Shown: positions 1 to 8,986, numbered from the stretch's first letter. The stretch is DNA of 64,000 nt from Eubacterium sp. UBA3279 (GCA_002361775.1 DETV01000006.1:11468-75467); one strand, 5' to 3'. Made by a program: numbers and translations. Notes: generated by a model not told the origin, from the sequence alone.

Positions 1-941
1 TCCAGCATGATCAGCAGGGACTCGCCCTCGATAAACCGGAAACTGAAGTTTACGTTGTTCGGAAGACGAAGAACCGGATGACCGTTTAATCGACAGTAGG
101 GAACTTCTTTCTTGATCTTTTCGATCATATAATCCCGAACCTCCCGCTCTCCGGCTGTTCTTTCTTTCATTGTTGTCATGGCAAGTTCTGCCGCTTTTCC
201 ATATCCTACGATTCCGGGAACGTTCTCCGTACCAGCTCTTCTTTTTCTCTCCTGGGCGCCGCCATGGATGAAGGAACGAAGTTTCAGTCCTTTTCGGATA
301 TACAGACATCCGATTCCCTTCGGTCCGTTGATCTTATGAGCGCTGGAGCTTAACATATCAATATGACATTCATCCACATCCAGAGGAATCTGACCAAAAG
401 CCTGAACCGCATCTGTATGAAATAAAATCCCATGTTCTTTTGCGATCATACCGATTTCTTTAATCGGCATCAAAGAACCAATCTCATTGTTCGCAGCCAT
501 AACTGAAATCAGGATAGTCTCCGGTGTGATAGCTCTTTCCAGATCCTCCAGACGGATAATTCCATTTTCATCCACATCCAGATAGGTCACTTTTGCACCC
601 TGTTTTTCCAGCCACTGGCAGGTATGAAGCACCGCATGATGTTCTACCTTTGTGGTAATAATATGATTACCTTTCTCCTTATACGCTTCATAAGTCTCTT
701 TGATGGCCCAGTTATCCGCTTCGGAACCGCCCGCTGTAAAATAAATCTCATTGGGTTTTGCTCCAATTACCTGAGATATTTTCTCACGAGCTTCATTTAT
801 GGCTTTTTTGCTGGCTCCTGCCAGTTCATACACACTGGAAGGATTACCATAGTATTCGCTGAAATAGGGGAGCATAGCCTCCACTACTTCCGGCGCAGTT
901 CTTGTTGTTGCCGCATTGTCCATATAAATTACTTTCTTCAT
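1..941 (-). CDS. iscS: Cysteine desulfurase (NifS/IscS), 3' end beyond window
   Basis: PLP-dependent enzyme that takes sulfur from cysteine for Fe-S cluster assembly and other sulfur transfer. Reading leftward from the ATG at 941-939, the frame stays open to the window edge (313 codons, so the C-terminus is missing). The protein starts MKKVIYMDNAATT, the class V aminotransferase N-terminus. It continues with the GGSEADN cofactor loop, a conserved histidine in TKVEHHAV, HTDAVQA, and SSAHKINGPKG with the Schiff-base lysine. It starts 71 bases after iscR on the same strand, so the two are probably co-transcribed from the iscR promoter; a scaffold gene (iscU) may lie beyond the edge. Family assignment is firm; the split between IscS, SufS and NifS is inferred from the iscR context. 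Confidence 0.93.
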   Translation of the reverse strand, partial: MKKVIYMDNAATTRTAPEVVEAMLPYFSEYYGNPSSVYELAGASKKAINEAREKISQVIGAKPNEIYFTAGGSEADNWAIKETYEAYKEKGNHIITTKVEHHAVLHTCQWLEKQGAKVTYLDVDENGIIRLEDLERAITPETILISVMAANNEIGSLMPIKEIGMIAKEHGILFHTDAVQAFGQIPLDVDECHIDMLSSSAHKINGPKGIGCLYIRKGLKLRSFIHGGAQERKRRAGTENVPGIVGYGKAAELAMTTMKERTAGEREVRDYMIEKIKKEVPYCRLNGHPVLRLPNNVNFSFRFIEGESLLIML

Positions 942-1012
942 TATTCTGCTGCCTCCTGTCTAAACAGCCCGAAAGCTGTACCTGTCCCGTTTCTTTTGCC
1001 AGACAGGCTTTT

Positions 1013-1447
1013 TTATTCTTTCCCTTTTTCTATTTCTTTACTTTTTCCCACCAGTTGATCCAGATACATGGTATCCACCGCATTGGTAATGCTGGCATTA
1101 ATCCTCTGCCACACGTAGCGGGAAACACACAGATCAGCTTTTTCACAGCCCCCTTCACCCTCCTGGGCGCCACAGGTTACTGCTCTTAAGTCTCCTTCCA
1201 GAGCCCGCAGGATATCTCCCACCGAAATATCTCCCGTTTCTTTTGCCAGTCGGTATCCTCCGCCGGCTCCCCGGGTACTGGTCACCAGTCCGGCTTTTTT
1301 CAGTTTTGCCATTAATTGTTCCAGATACCTTTCAGAAATATTCTGACGGACTGCAATACTTTGAATCGATACGGGTTCTGTTTCACTATATATCGCCAGG
1401 TCGATCATGGCCCGCAGGCCATATCTGCCTTTTGTAGATAATTTCAT
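1013..1447 (-). CDS. iscR: Rrf2-family Fe-S regulator (IscR-type)
   Basis: Transcription regulator of 144 residues, probably sensing Fe-S status. The N-terminal winged helix starts MKLSTKGRYGLRAMIDLA, typical of Rrf2 proteins. A recognition-helix region follows (residues about 25-50, with SERYLEQLMAKLKKAGLV). Three cysteines lie in the CGAQEGEGGC...C segment (about residues 92-107), the arrangement that binds a [2Fe-2S] cluster in IscR; CymR-type relatives lack them. The start has GGGAGG 6 bases upstream. A consensus promoter and a perfect palindrome overlapping the likely transcription start lie just upstream, which suggests autorepression. iscS follows directly. Confidence 0.92.
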   Translation of the reverse strand: MKLSTKGRYGLRAMIDLAIYSETEPVSIQSIAVRQNISERYLEQLMAKLKKAGLVTSTRGAGGGYRLAKETGDISVGDILRALEGDLRAVTCGAQEGEGGCEKADLCVSRYVWQRINASITNAVDTMYLDQLVGKSKEIEKGKE

Positions 1448-1474
1448 GGTGTTCCTCCCTTCAGGGAAGTATTT

Positions 1475-1491
1475 CCTAGTAATCTACTAGG
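1475..1491 (-). promoter_or_regulatory. Perfect palindrome, likely IscR/Rrf2 operator
   Basis: On the minus strand it reads CCTAGTA-GAT-TACTAGG, a perfect 7-base inverted repeat around 3 bases. It lies about 10-26 bases downstream of the -10 box of the iscR promoter, over the expected transcription start, so a bound dimer would block initiation. CTAGTA/TACTAG-type palindromes are known for Rrf2 regulators; that IscR binds this one is inference from position. Confidence 0.72.
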
Positions 1492-1501
1492 ATTTGATAG
1501 T

Positions 1502-1530
1502 AGAATAGCATTCTTCTTCTGTTCTGTCAA
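1502..1530 (-). promoter_or_regulatory. Sigma-A promoter of iscR-iscS
   Basis: On the minus strand the -35 box TTGACA is at 1530-1525 and the -10 box TATTCT at 1507-1502, separated by exactly 17 bases. The palindrome at 1475-1491 lies just downstream. Confidence 0.75.
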
Positions 1531-1579
1531 GAATGTTTTTCTCATATATTATCAAAAAGAATGAAAAGAGTTATTTTTT

Positions 1580-3106
1580 ATGTCTTCTTTCAAAAAACAC
1601 CCTCTGATCACCGGAACCATCATCCTTACCCTTACCGGAATGGTCACTCGCGTCATGGGCTTTTTCTATAGGATATTCCTCTCTCATACGATTGGTGCAG
1701 AAGGGCTGGGAATCTACCAATTGATTTTTCCTGTCTATGCTCTTTGTTTCGCCCTTTCCACATCAGGTATCCAGACAGGAATTTCCCGGTGCGCCGCCGC
1801 TTCCTTTGCGCAGAAAAATCCCGGACGGGCAAGAGTGTACTTTTCTTCCGGTTTTTTTCTTTCTCTTTTTCTTTCTGCAGGAGTGTCACTTTTTCTCCAT
1901 CGCTATGCAGATACCATTTCTTCTCTGCTTCTGGAAGAACCGCGATGCGCTCCCCTTTTACGCCTTATTTCCTGGAGCATTCCCCTGGGAGCCATTCATT
2001 CCTGTATCAGCGCCTGGTATTTTGCTCAAAAAAAGACGAAAATACCTTCCTTTTCCCAACTGGCAGAACAACTGGCCAGAATTTCTGCTTCTTTTATTAT
2101 ATATCTGATTTTCACAGAAAAAGGAATCAAACCTACTCCTCTTCTGGCTGCCGCCGGTCTCCTTGCGGGAGAACTGGTTTCTTCTCTTTTTTCCTCCCTT
2201 TGCATCCTGTTTGATTTTCAGTCCTCACCATCGAAAAAAGAGAAAACTCCCTCCATCTCTTTCCGCCTTGGCTGTACAGGGAAGCTTCTGACCCTCTCTC
2301 TTCCTCTCACCGCCAACCGGGTACTTCTGACCCTTTTGCAGAGCGCAGAAGCAGTTCTGATTCCCGCCAGCCTGAAAGCATACGGACTTTCTTCTTCGCA
2401 GGCGCTTAGCATCTATGGAATCCTTACCGGAATGGCTCTTCCCTTTATTTTGTTTCCCTCTGCCATAACCAATTCTCTTTCCACCATGCTGCTTCCGGTT
2501 ATTGCAGGAGAACAGGCGCAGGGAAACAGGGAAAAAATTATTTCCTCCACTGAAAAAACCATCAAATACTGTCTTCTTCTGGGTATTTTTGCAGGAGGTG
2601 TTTTTTTCTTTTTCGGCGATACTCTGGGAGTGACCGTTTACAAAAATGAAGATGCAGGTACCTTTATGAGAATCCTTTCCTTTCTTTGTCCCTTCTTATA
2701 TCTGACCGGAACCATGTCCAGTATATTAAACGGACTGGGGCATACTTTTTTATGCTTTTTACAAAATGCAGTGGGATTATCCATTCGGATTCTCTTTGTA
2801 ATATTCGCCGTTCCTCAGGTGGGGATACAGGGATATCTCTGGGGACTTTTGATCAGTCAACTGATAATTACTTTTTTGAACTATACCTTTGTCCACCGGA
2901 AAGTGGCGTTCACTTTTTATCCGACAGCCTGGATCCTCTTTCCGGTAATTCTCCTTCTGATAAGCTGCGGACTGGGGCTTGCTGCATTTTCTTTGTGCTG
3001 TCCCTATTTTCCCCCTCTGATCTGCCTGATGATCTCCCTGGGAATCTGCGGAATTTCTTATGTTCTTTTTCTGGTACAGACAAAACAGATTCATATTTCT
3101 TCTTGA
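1580..3106 (+). CDS. spoVB: SpoVB/MurJ-like polysaccharide flippase
   Basis: Integral membrane protein of 508 residues in the MOP (MATE/PST/MurJ) superfamily. It has about 14 hydrophobic segments along its length and starts with the family's typical ITGTIILTLTGMVTRVMGFFYR. It continues GAEGLGIYQLIFPVYAL, a SpoVB hallmark. SpoVB proteins act in spore cortex formation and are thought to flip lipid-linked cell-wall precursors. The upstream GAAAAGAG is a moderate ribosome binding site. It is divergent from iscR and followed by the DAHP synthase gene 81 bases later. Other members of this family make exopolysaccharide, so the sporulation role is likely but not certain. Confidence 0.83.
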   Translation: MSSFKKHPLITGTIILTLTGMVTRVMGFFYRIFLSHTIGAEGLGIYQLIFPVYALCFALSTSGIQTGISRCAAASFAQKNPGRARVYFSSGFFLSLFLSAGVSLFLHRYADTISSLLLEEPRCAPLLRLISWSIPLGAIHSCISAWYFAQKKTKIPSFSQLAEQLARISASFIIYLIFTEKGIKPTPLLAAAGLLAGELVSSLFSSLCILFDFQSSPSKKEKTPSISFRLGCTGKLLTLSLPLTANRVLLTLLQSAEAVLIPASLKAYGLSSSQALSIYGILTGMALPFILFPSAITNSLSTMLLPVIAGEQAQGNREKIISSTEKTIKYCLLLGIFAGGVFFFFGDTLGVTVYKNEDAGTFMRILSFLCPFLYLTGTMSSILNGLGHTFLCFLQNAVGLSIRILFVIFAVPQVGIQGYLWGLLISQLIITFLNYTFVHRKVAFTFYPTAWILFPVILLLISCGLGLAAFSLCCPYFPPLICLMISLGICGISYVLFLVQTKQIHISS

Positions 3107-3187
3107 TTTTTTCACTATAATGCTTTATCATACGAAACAGAAACTTTTATATTGTAGTATGGAAAAGACAAATGAGGAGAATTTATT

Positions 3188-4222
3188 ATGAGTTTTGAAT
3201 TTTTAAAAAAATTGCCCACTCCCGTGGAAATCAAGGCAGACTATCCGGTAACTCAGAAAGTAGCCGAAATAAAAAGACAAAGAGACGAGCAGATCCGTAA
3301 GGTATTTACCGGAGAATCTGATAAATTTCTGGTGATTATCGGTCCCTGCTCTGCAGATAATGAAGATGCTGTCTGTGAATATATCAACCGTCTTTCCCGG
3401 GTACAGGAAAAAGTGGCTGACCGTCTGATTTTAATTCCCCGTATTTATACAAATAAGCCAAGGACCACCGGAGAAGGTTACAAGGGAATCCTTCATCAGC
3501 CAGATCCGGAGAAAAAACCTGATCTTCTTCACGGTCTGATTGCCCTTCGTAAAATGCATATGCGGGCTATTGAAGAATCCGGACTTACTGCTGCTGATGA
3601 AATGCTTTATCCGGAAAACTGGAGATATCTGGACGATATCCTCTCTTACGTTGCCATCGGCGCCCGCTCCGTGGAAAACCAGCAGCATCGTCTGGTTGTC
3701 AGCGGCATGGACATTCCCGCCGGTATGAAAAACCCCACCAGCGGCGATTTCACCGTTATGCTGAACTCTGTGGTTGCCGCCCAGGTAAAACAGAACTTTA
3801 TCTACCGGAACTGGGAAGTGGAAACTACGGGAAATCCTCTTGCCCACACAATCTTAAGAGGAGCGGTAAACAAACACGGAAATGCCATTCCCAATTATCA
3901 CTATGAAGATCTGCAGCTCCTTCTGGAAAAATATAACGAGAGAGATCTGGCAAATCCGGCGGTGATCGTGGACGCCAACCACTCCAACTCCAATAAACAG
4001 TATAAAGAACAGATTCGTATCACCAAAGAAGTTCTCCACAGTAGAAATGTTTCACCGGACATTAAGACGCTTGTAAAAGGAGTAATGATCGAAAGTTATC
4101 TGGAAGAAGGAAGCCAGAAAATCGGATGCAAAGATCACATTTACGGAAAGTCCATCACCGATCCCTGTCTTGGCTGGGAAGATTCCGAACAGTTGATTTA
4201 TACCATTGCAGATTTGTGTTAA
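3188..4222 (+). CDS. aroF: 3-deoxy-7-phosphoheptulonate synthase, class I
   Basis: First enzyme of the shikimate pathway: condenses phosphoenolpyruvate with erythrose 4-phosphate to DAHP. The 344 residues fit the class I (AroF/G/H) length. Visible motifs include VIIGPCSADN, IPRIYTNKPRTTGEGYKG (PEP-binding region), LSYVAIGARSVENQQHR, GMDIPAGMKNPTSGD, LRGAVNKHGNAIPNYH, VDANHSNSNKQ and MIESYLEEG near the C-terminus (metal and substrate residues). The start follows GAGGAGAATTTATT. A strong bidirectional terminator follows at 4241-4290. Which aromatic amino acid inhibits it cannot be read from the sequence, so the gene letter is provisional. Confidence 0.94.
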   Translation: MSFEFLKKLPTPVEIKADYPVTQKVAEIKRQRDEQIRKVFTGESDKFLVIIGPCSADNEDAVCEYINRLSRVQEKVADRLILIPRIYTNKPRTTGEGYKGILHQPDPEKKPDLLHGLIALRKMHMRAIEESGLTAADEMLYPENWRYLDDILSYVAIGARSVENQQHRLVVSGMDIPAGMKNPTSGDFTVMLNSVVAAQVKQNFIYRNWEVETTGNPLAHTILRGAVNKHGNAIPNYHYEDLQLLLEKYNERDLANPAVIVDANHSNSNKQYKEQIRITKEVLHSRNVSPDIKTLVKGVMIESYLEEGSQKIGCKDHIYGKSITDPCLGWEDSEQLIYTIADLC

Positions 4223-4240
4223 AAATGATTCACAGACCTG

Positions 4241-4290
4241 AAAATCCTGCTGATTCCCCATTTTCTTTTACGGGGAACCGGCAGGATTTT
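4241..4290. terminator. Bidirectional terminator between aroF and xerD
   Basis: AAAATCCTGC at 4241-4250 pairs with GCAGGATTTT at 4281-4290, and ATTCCCC pairs internally with GGGGAA. The runs of A and T on the two sides allow termination of both converging genes. Confidence 0.85.
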
Positions 4291-4324
4291 ATATTGCATA
4301 CCTGATAAAATTTTCCTCAAATCT

Positions 4325-5212
4325 TTAGTTTCTTGGATGTGTTTTGGCATATACATCCCGAATCTTATACACATTCAAATTCATATACATCTGTGTGGTG
4401 GAAATATCTGAGTGTCCCATCATCTCCTGAACACTTTTCAGATCTGCTCCGTTTTGTACAAGATGAGCCGCAAAGGAATGGCGCAGCGTATGGGGGGTAA
4501 TATCCTTTTCAATTCCTGCGCTTCTTGCGTATACTTTCAGGACTTTCCAAAATCCCTGCCGACTCATGGCTTTCCCGGAACAATTGGTAAAGAGCAGGGG
4601 ACATTCTTCCTCATGAAGAAAACTATCTCTCACACCGTGAAGATAAGATTGTAATGCTTTTTTTGCCGCTGTTCCATAAGGAATAATTCTTTCTTTTTCC
4701 CCGTCCCTGCAGGTGATATATCCCACATACAGATTCACATCGGAAAGCTCCAGACGAATCAGTTCACTTACCCGGATTCCTGTGGCATATAAAAGTTCCA
4801 GCATGGCCTTATCCCGTATTCCCTTAGGAGTTCTGGAAGACGGCTGACGAAGAAGAAGATCCACTTCCTCTACCGTAAGAATCTCCGGCATTTTCTTTTC
4901 CACCCGGGGCGGCTTCAGATTCTCCGCCGGATCTGTGGAAATTCGGTGTTCTTTATAAAGATATTGAAAAAATGCTCTCATGGAAGCAACGCTTCTGGAT
5001 ACTGTAGATGCAGCAAAATGACTTCTCTCCAGATAAAGCATATAGGAGTTTAAACTTGTCTCCGTAATCTGTGTAATATCACTGATTTTTTGCTCCCCCG
5101 TAAAATACTGCATCATTTTCTTCAAATCACGCTCGTAGGACATCTCAGTATTACCAGACGTTCTTTTCGTATTATGTAAATAAAATATGAAATTTTGTAC
5201 TTCCTTTTCCAT
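4325..5212 (-). CDS. xerD: Tyrosine site-specific recombinase, XerD-like
   Basis: About 295 residues. An N-terminal SAM-like core-binding domain (about 1-90) is followed by the catalytic domain with ATGIRVSELIRL (first Arg), a lysine in the beta-hairpin around GEKERIIPYG, HTLRHSFAAHL (His-x-x-Arg), GHSDISTTQMYMN with the second His and the nucleophilic Tyr. All catalytic residues are present. XerC/XerD pairs resolve chromosome dimers at dif. The spoIIM neighbour is the context usually seen for the clostridial XerD copy. Start chosen at the Met in MEKEVQNF, with GAGG 12 bases upstream; a Met at 5236 is the alternative. Confidence 0.9.
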   Translation of the reverse strand: MEKEVQNFIFYLHNTKRTSGNTEMSYERDLKKMMQYFTGEQKISDITQITETSLNSYMLYLERSHFAASTVSRSVASMRAFFQYLYKEHRISTDPAENLKPPRVEKKMPEILTVEEVDLLLRQPSSRTPKGIRDKAMLELLYATGIRVSELIRLELSDVNLYVGYITCRDGEKERIIPYGTAAKKALQSYLHGVRDSFLHEEECPLLFTNCSGKAMSRQGFWKVLKVYARSAGIEKDITPHTLRHSFAAHLVQNGADLKSVQEMMGHSDISTTQMYMNLNVYKIRDVYAKTHPRN

Positions 5213-5481
5213 ACTAAGTTCTGTCCTCATTACCATTGTATTTCTGTAAATAATTTACCTTTCTGACGGTTTTCAATACTCGCATATTCCTCTCCGTTTT
5301 CAGCAAACAAAGGGGGTACGCCTGAGATAAATTTAATTATAATCAGATTCTCCCCGAAAATCAAATGCTATTTTCCCTGTTTTTTCCCGGTTTCCTCCTT
5401 TTTCCGGAAAAGTACAAGATATCGACAGACTTCTATCTTATGTCTACCATATGTAGTAATTTTTTAAATATTAATTTTTTG
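5213..5481. other. Noncoding gap between xerD and spoIIM
   Basis: About 270 bases, AT-rich. No convincing gene, hairpin terminator or RNA seen; it may hold the xerD promoter. Confidence 0.4.
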
Positions 5482-6066
5482 TTACATTTTCCCCGCCATC
5501 CAGGAAAGAAATATAGGATTTACATAGGTTTCCAGAAAAACCCCTCCCATGGCTCCCAAAAGGCATAACAATGTAATTCCCATGTATTCTTTTCTCATCT
5601 CTCCCGGCTTTCTCCAGATTCTTCCATTCTTTCGATACACCTCCACTCCCAGAATGAAAAAAGAGGGAACATAACAAATTCCCTGGGGAAGATTTGCTCC
5701 CAGAAAAAAAAGAAATCCTTTCATTCCCAATTGAAGCACTCCCATACTTGCGCCGGCTCCTGCCAGAAATCCCATAAGCCCCATCATACCCACTGTGCTG
5801 ATTCTTGCTATGCTGGTGAAACCTGCCAGTATCAGAAACAGATAGCCCCTCATTCGCTGTTCTAAAAGATAATAAAAGTAAGATCGGGTCACAATTTTCT
5901 CTTCCTGCAGCCGGTTAAGCAGATATATTCCCAGTACGTCTGCCTCCTGCCCCCGGTAAGGATAGGACAAATTACCAAAAAGTATTCCCAACACCATACC
6001 TGCCAGGAAACACCCTGCCAGCATTGCCCCTGTGTTCCCCGTTTCCCTGTTCCAGAATTTTCCCAT
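5482..6066 (-). CDS. spoIIM: Stage II sporulation protein M
   Basis: Membrane protein of about 194 residues with five or so hydrophobic segments. SpoIIM is part of the SpoIIDMP complex that degrades peptidoglycan and drives engulfment during sporulation. The family pattern is visible: a first membrane segment (AGCFLAGMVLGILFGN), a central GFTSIARISTVG region, GLMGFLAGAGASMG, FFLGANLPQGICYVPSFFI and a final GMGGVFLETYVNPIFL. Start chosen at MGKFWNRE because GAGGGAGA precedes it. The 415 bases back to xerD include about 270 bases without any recognisable gene. Confidence 0.85.
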   Translation of the reverse strand: MGKFWNRETGNTGAMLAGCFLAGMVLGILFGNLSYPYRGQEADVLGIYLLNRLQEEKIVTRSYFYYLLEQRMRGYLFLILAGFTSIARISTVGMMGLMGFLAGAGASMGVLQLGMKGFLFFLGANLPQGICYVPSFFILGVEVYRKNGRIWRKPGEMRKEYMGITLLCLLGAMGGVFLETYVNPIFLSWMAGKM

Positions 6067-6225
6067 TTTGTCTCCCTCGATTCTATCTTTTTCTTTTATC
6101 AACAGCCGCTGTGTACTGCAGTCACCAACATCTTATGCGACAATTTCCATTTACAGAAGTTTTCTTTTTCTTTATAATCGTTCTTAGAGCAAATCCTAAC
6201 ACGTTGCACACAGGAGGTACTTTCA

Positions 6226-7155
6226 ATGCAGAAACAGGAAAAACAATCTCTGAGAGAAGGCCGCGCCCACGGTACCAGCCTTTTTCCCTGCGCTTATTAT
6301 CTGGCTCTGGGAAATTCTGTACGTCTTCGGGTCAAACATCACTGGCACGAAGAACTGGAGATTATCTATCTGAAAAGCGGAAAATTTAAGGTGAGTGTGG
6401 ATACGGAATACTATGAAGTGGAACAGGAATGCTTTTTCTTTATCAATTCCGGCCAGCTTCATGATATTCATTCTCTCACCCAGGACTTTGAAGAACAGGC
6501 CATCGTCTTTGACCCTCAGATGCTGCGTTTCCAAAATTACGATTCCATAGAGGAATATATTCTTCAGCCTCTGGTACAGGGGACCCTCACATTCCCCCGT
6601 TTTTTAACCGTAATCCACCCTGTATTTCCTTTCTTTCGCAGCGAATACCGGCGGATTTCCCAGGCTTTTTGCCAAGGCCAGCAGATAACCGGTACGGGAG
6701 AACAGATTTACACCAATGATATGACGGCTCAGATGCAGATTAAGGCTTCGCTTCTCCAGCTTCTGGCTCTCCTGTTGGATCAGGAACTGATGTGCCGTAC
6801 CCTGAAATCGGAAAACCAACGGATAGAATCTGTCAAAACCGTTCTGACCTACATCAATCTCCACTATCAGGAAAAATTATATATCCATGATCTGTCTGCT
6901 CTCGTAAGCATGAATGAACAATATTTCTGTCGTTTCTTTAAAAAAGCCATTGGAAAATCTCCCATTGACTATATCAATGATTTTCGTCTGACTAAAGTAA
7001 TGAAGCTTCTGGAAACCACCGAACTGCCGATCACCCACATCAGTCTGGAATGCGGATTCAACAATATGGGGAATTTTCAGCGGCTTTTCAAGAGAAAAAC
7101 GGGAACCACTCCATTGCAATACAGAAAAAACTGCCTCAGCAAAAAGTCAAAATAA
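6226..7155 (+). CDS. AraC-family transcription regulator
   Basis: Regulator of 309 residues with an N-terminal cupin sensor domain (about 25-150; HHWHEELEIIYLKSGKF is the typical metal- or sugar-facing strand) and a C-terminal double helix-turn-helix DNA-binding domain (about 205-305). In the latter, LYIHDLSALVSMNEQYFCRFF, GKSPIDYINDFRL and ISLECGFNNMGNFQRLFKR match AraC proteins. The start has AGGAGG 8 bases upstream. It lies 90 bases before the alpha-glucosidase gene on the same strand, and the promoter there has a good -10 but poor -35 box, so it probably activates that gene in response to an oligosaccharide. The ligand is unknown. Confidence 0.9.
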   Translation: MQKQEKQSLREGRAHGTSLFPCAYYLALGNSVRLRVKHHWHEELEIIYLKSGKFKVSVDTEYYEVEQECFFFINSGQLHDIHSLTQDFEEQAIVFDPQMLRFQNYDSIEEYILQPLVQGTLTFPRFLTVIHPVFPFFRSEYRRISQAFCQGQQITGTGEQIYTNDMTAQMQIKASLLQLLALLLDQELMCRTLKSENQRIESVKTVLTYINLHYQEKLYIHDLSALVSMNEQYFCRFFKKAIGKSPIDYINDFRLTKVMKLLETTELPITHISLECGFNNMGNFQRLFKRKTGTTPLQYRKNCLSKKSK

Positions 7156-7202
7156 CGTACTTTTTTATCATATTTGCGGTAGCGTTGCCCCATTTTTATG
7201 AG

Positions 7203-7236
7203 TATAATCAACCTGAACATCATAACAAACAGGAGG
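7203..7236 (+). promoter_or_regulatory. Activator-type -10 box and ribosome binding site before GH13 gene
   Basis: TATAAT at 7203-7208 has no recognisable -35 box 17 bases upstream, as expected for a promoter needing an activator such as the adjacent AraC protein. AGGAGG at 7231-7236 sits 9 bases before the ATG at 7246 and decides that start over an upstream ATG at 7198. Confidence 0.5.
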
Positions 7237-7245
7237 TACACATAT

Positions 7246-8922
7246 ATGTTACAGAAGAAATGGTGGCACGAAAAAACTGCATACCAGATTTATCCGAAAA
7301 GTTTTTGTGATTCCAACGGAGATGGCATTGGTGATCTGAAAGGTATCATCAGCAAATTAGATTACCTGAAAGAGCTGGGCGTTGACATTATCTGGCTCTC
7401 ACCGATTTACTGTTCCCCACTGGCAGACCAGGGGTATGACATCTCTGACTATTATAATATAGATCCCCGTTTCGGCACTATGGATGATATGGATGAGCTT
7501 TTAAAGGAAGCAAAGGCCAGAAATATGTATATTATCATGGATCTGGTGGTCAATCACTGCTCTGACGAACATCAGTGGTTCCAGAAAGCCTGCGGAGACC
7601 CGGAAGGAGAATTCGGCAAATATTTCTACATTGAAACGGTAAAAGACGGTAAACTTCCCAATAACTGGCGTTCCTATTTCGGCGGTTCCGTATGGGAAAA
7701 ACTTCCGGGACATGAAGATAAGTATTATATGCACGTTTTCCATAAAAAACAGCCGGATCTGAACTGGGAAAATCCAAAACTCCGCCACGAAGTATATAAA
7801 ATGATCAACTGGTGGCTGGAAAAAGGCGTTGCCGGATTCCGTATTGACGCTATTATGAATATCAAAAAACCGAATATTTTTACCACCTATCCGGCAGACC
7901 GGGAAGACGGACTGGCAAGTATTGAAAATATGATTCGTGACGCCGTAGGAATCGATGAGTTTCTCCATGAAATGAAAATGGAAACCTTCGAAAAATATAA
8001 TGCTTTTACGGTGGGAGAAGTTTTCACTGACCGCCCGGATGCGCTGAAAGCTTTTATCGGAAATGATGGACATTTCTCCACAATGTTCGATTTCAGCGAG
8101 ACCTGCGCGGGAAAAAATGAAGACGGCTGGTACAAATGTCAGCCCGTTGTCTGCGGTGACGAATATAAAGCCTGTGCATTTGGGACACAAAAACGGCTGG
8201 GAGATCTGGGATTCATTTCCAATATTATTGAAAATCACGATGAGCCCCGGGGCGTCAGCCACTATATTCCCGCAGAAGATCTAAACGATACCAGCAAAAA
8301 AATGCTTGCCGCAGTCAATATCATGCTCCGCGGACTTCCTTTCATCTATCAGGGGCAGGAACTGGGTATGACTAATGTGGACTTTACTTCCATAGATCAG
8401 ATTGATGACTGCAGTACACAGGACGAATATAAAGTAGCTCTGAAAGCCGGTTTAAGCGCCGATGAAGCTTTTCACGCAGTGCTTCCTTTCAGCCGGGATA
8501 ACGCCAGAACACCTTTCCACTGGAATGACTCTGCCAATGCCGGATTTACCAGCGCAGCCCCCTGGCTGATGGTAAATCCCAACTATGTCCAGATTAATGC
8601 CAAAGATCAGGTGGGACGTCAAAATTCCGTATTTTCCTGGTACAAAGAGCTGATCTCTCTGCGTAAGAATCCAGAATACAAAGAGACAATAGTTTACGGT
8701 GAAGTAATTCCTTACAAAGCTGAACAAAAAAATCTTATGGCATACTATCGAAAAGGAACTGATAAAACGCTGCTGGTAGCTGCCAACTACCAGAACAAAG
8801 CCCAGGATCTGAAACTGCCGGGAACTTTCAAACAAGTATTGATGAATAACCTGGATACTCTGGATCTGGACGGAAGCACTCTTCATATGCCAGGATATCA
8901 GGTTGTGATTTTGGAACTGTAA
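7246..8922 (+). CDS. GH13 alpha-glucosidase (oligo-glucosidase type)
   Basis: Cytoplasmic glycoside hydrolase of 558 residues that releases glucose from short alpha-glucosides. It has the GH13_31 layout: N-terminal KKWWHEKTAYQIYPKSF, a DSNGDGIGDLKGI calcium-loop region, DLVVNHCSDEH (region I), GFRIDAIMNI with the nucleophile Asp (region II), FTVGEVF with the acid/base Glu (region III) and IENHDEPR (region IV). The residue after the nucleophile is Ala. In this subfamily Val there tends to go with alpha-1,6 activity and Ala with alpha-1,4, so an alpha-1,4 preference is inferred. Probably controlled by the AraC regulator upstream; a hairpin terminator follows. Confidence 0.9.
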   Translation: MLQKKWWHEKTAYQIYPKSFCDSNGDGIGDLKGIISKLDYLKELGVDIIWLSPIYCSPLADQGYDISDYYNIDPRFGTMDDMDELLKEAKARNMYIIMDLVVNHCSDEHQWFQKACGDPEGEFGKYFYIETVKDGKLPNNWRSYFGGSVWEKLPGHEDKYYMHVFHKKQPDLNWENPKLRHEVYKMINWWLEKGVAGFRIDAIMNIKKPNIFTTYPADREDGLASIENMIRDAVGIDEFLHEMKMETFEKYNAFTVGEVFTDRPDALKAFIGNDGHFSTMFDFSETCAGKNEDGWYKCQPVVCGDEYKACAFGTQKRLGDLGFISNIIENHDEPRGVSHYIPAEDLNDTSKKMLAAVNIMLRGLPFIYQGQELGMTNVDFTSIDQIDDCSTQDEYKVALKAGLSADEAFHAVLPFSRDNARTPFHWNDSANAGFTSAAPWLMVNPNYVQINAKDQVGRQNSVFSWYKELISLRKNPEYKETIVYGEVIPYKAEQKNLMAYYRKGTDKTLLVAANYQNKAQDLKLPGTFKQVLMNNLDTLDLDGSTLHMPGYQVVILEL

Positions 8923-8935
8923 TAAGACCACAGAC

Positions 8936-8975
8936 GAAACGATTCAGTATCTTTCATCCGGTACTGAATCGTTTC
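8936..8975. terminator. Terminator between GH13 gene and dacF
   Basis: GAAACGATTCAGTA at 8936-8949 pairs perfectly with TACTGAATCGTTTC at 8962-8975, followed on the plus strand by a T-rich stretch. It separates two converging genes and may serve both. Confidence 0.8.
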
Positions 8976-8986
8976 ATTTTACTCTT

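Noticed and set aside
5365..5568. Plus-strand open frame of 67 codons between xerD and spoIIM
   Set aside because: It runs into the 3' end of spoIIM on the other strand and has no ribosome binding site.
7501..8262. Open frame of 253 codons on the minus strand within the alpha-glucosidase gene
   Set aside because: It is the antisense of a clearly coding GH13 gene, with no ribosome binding site or family motif.
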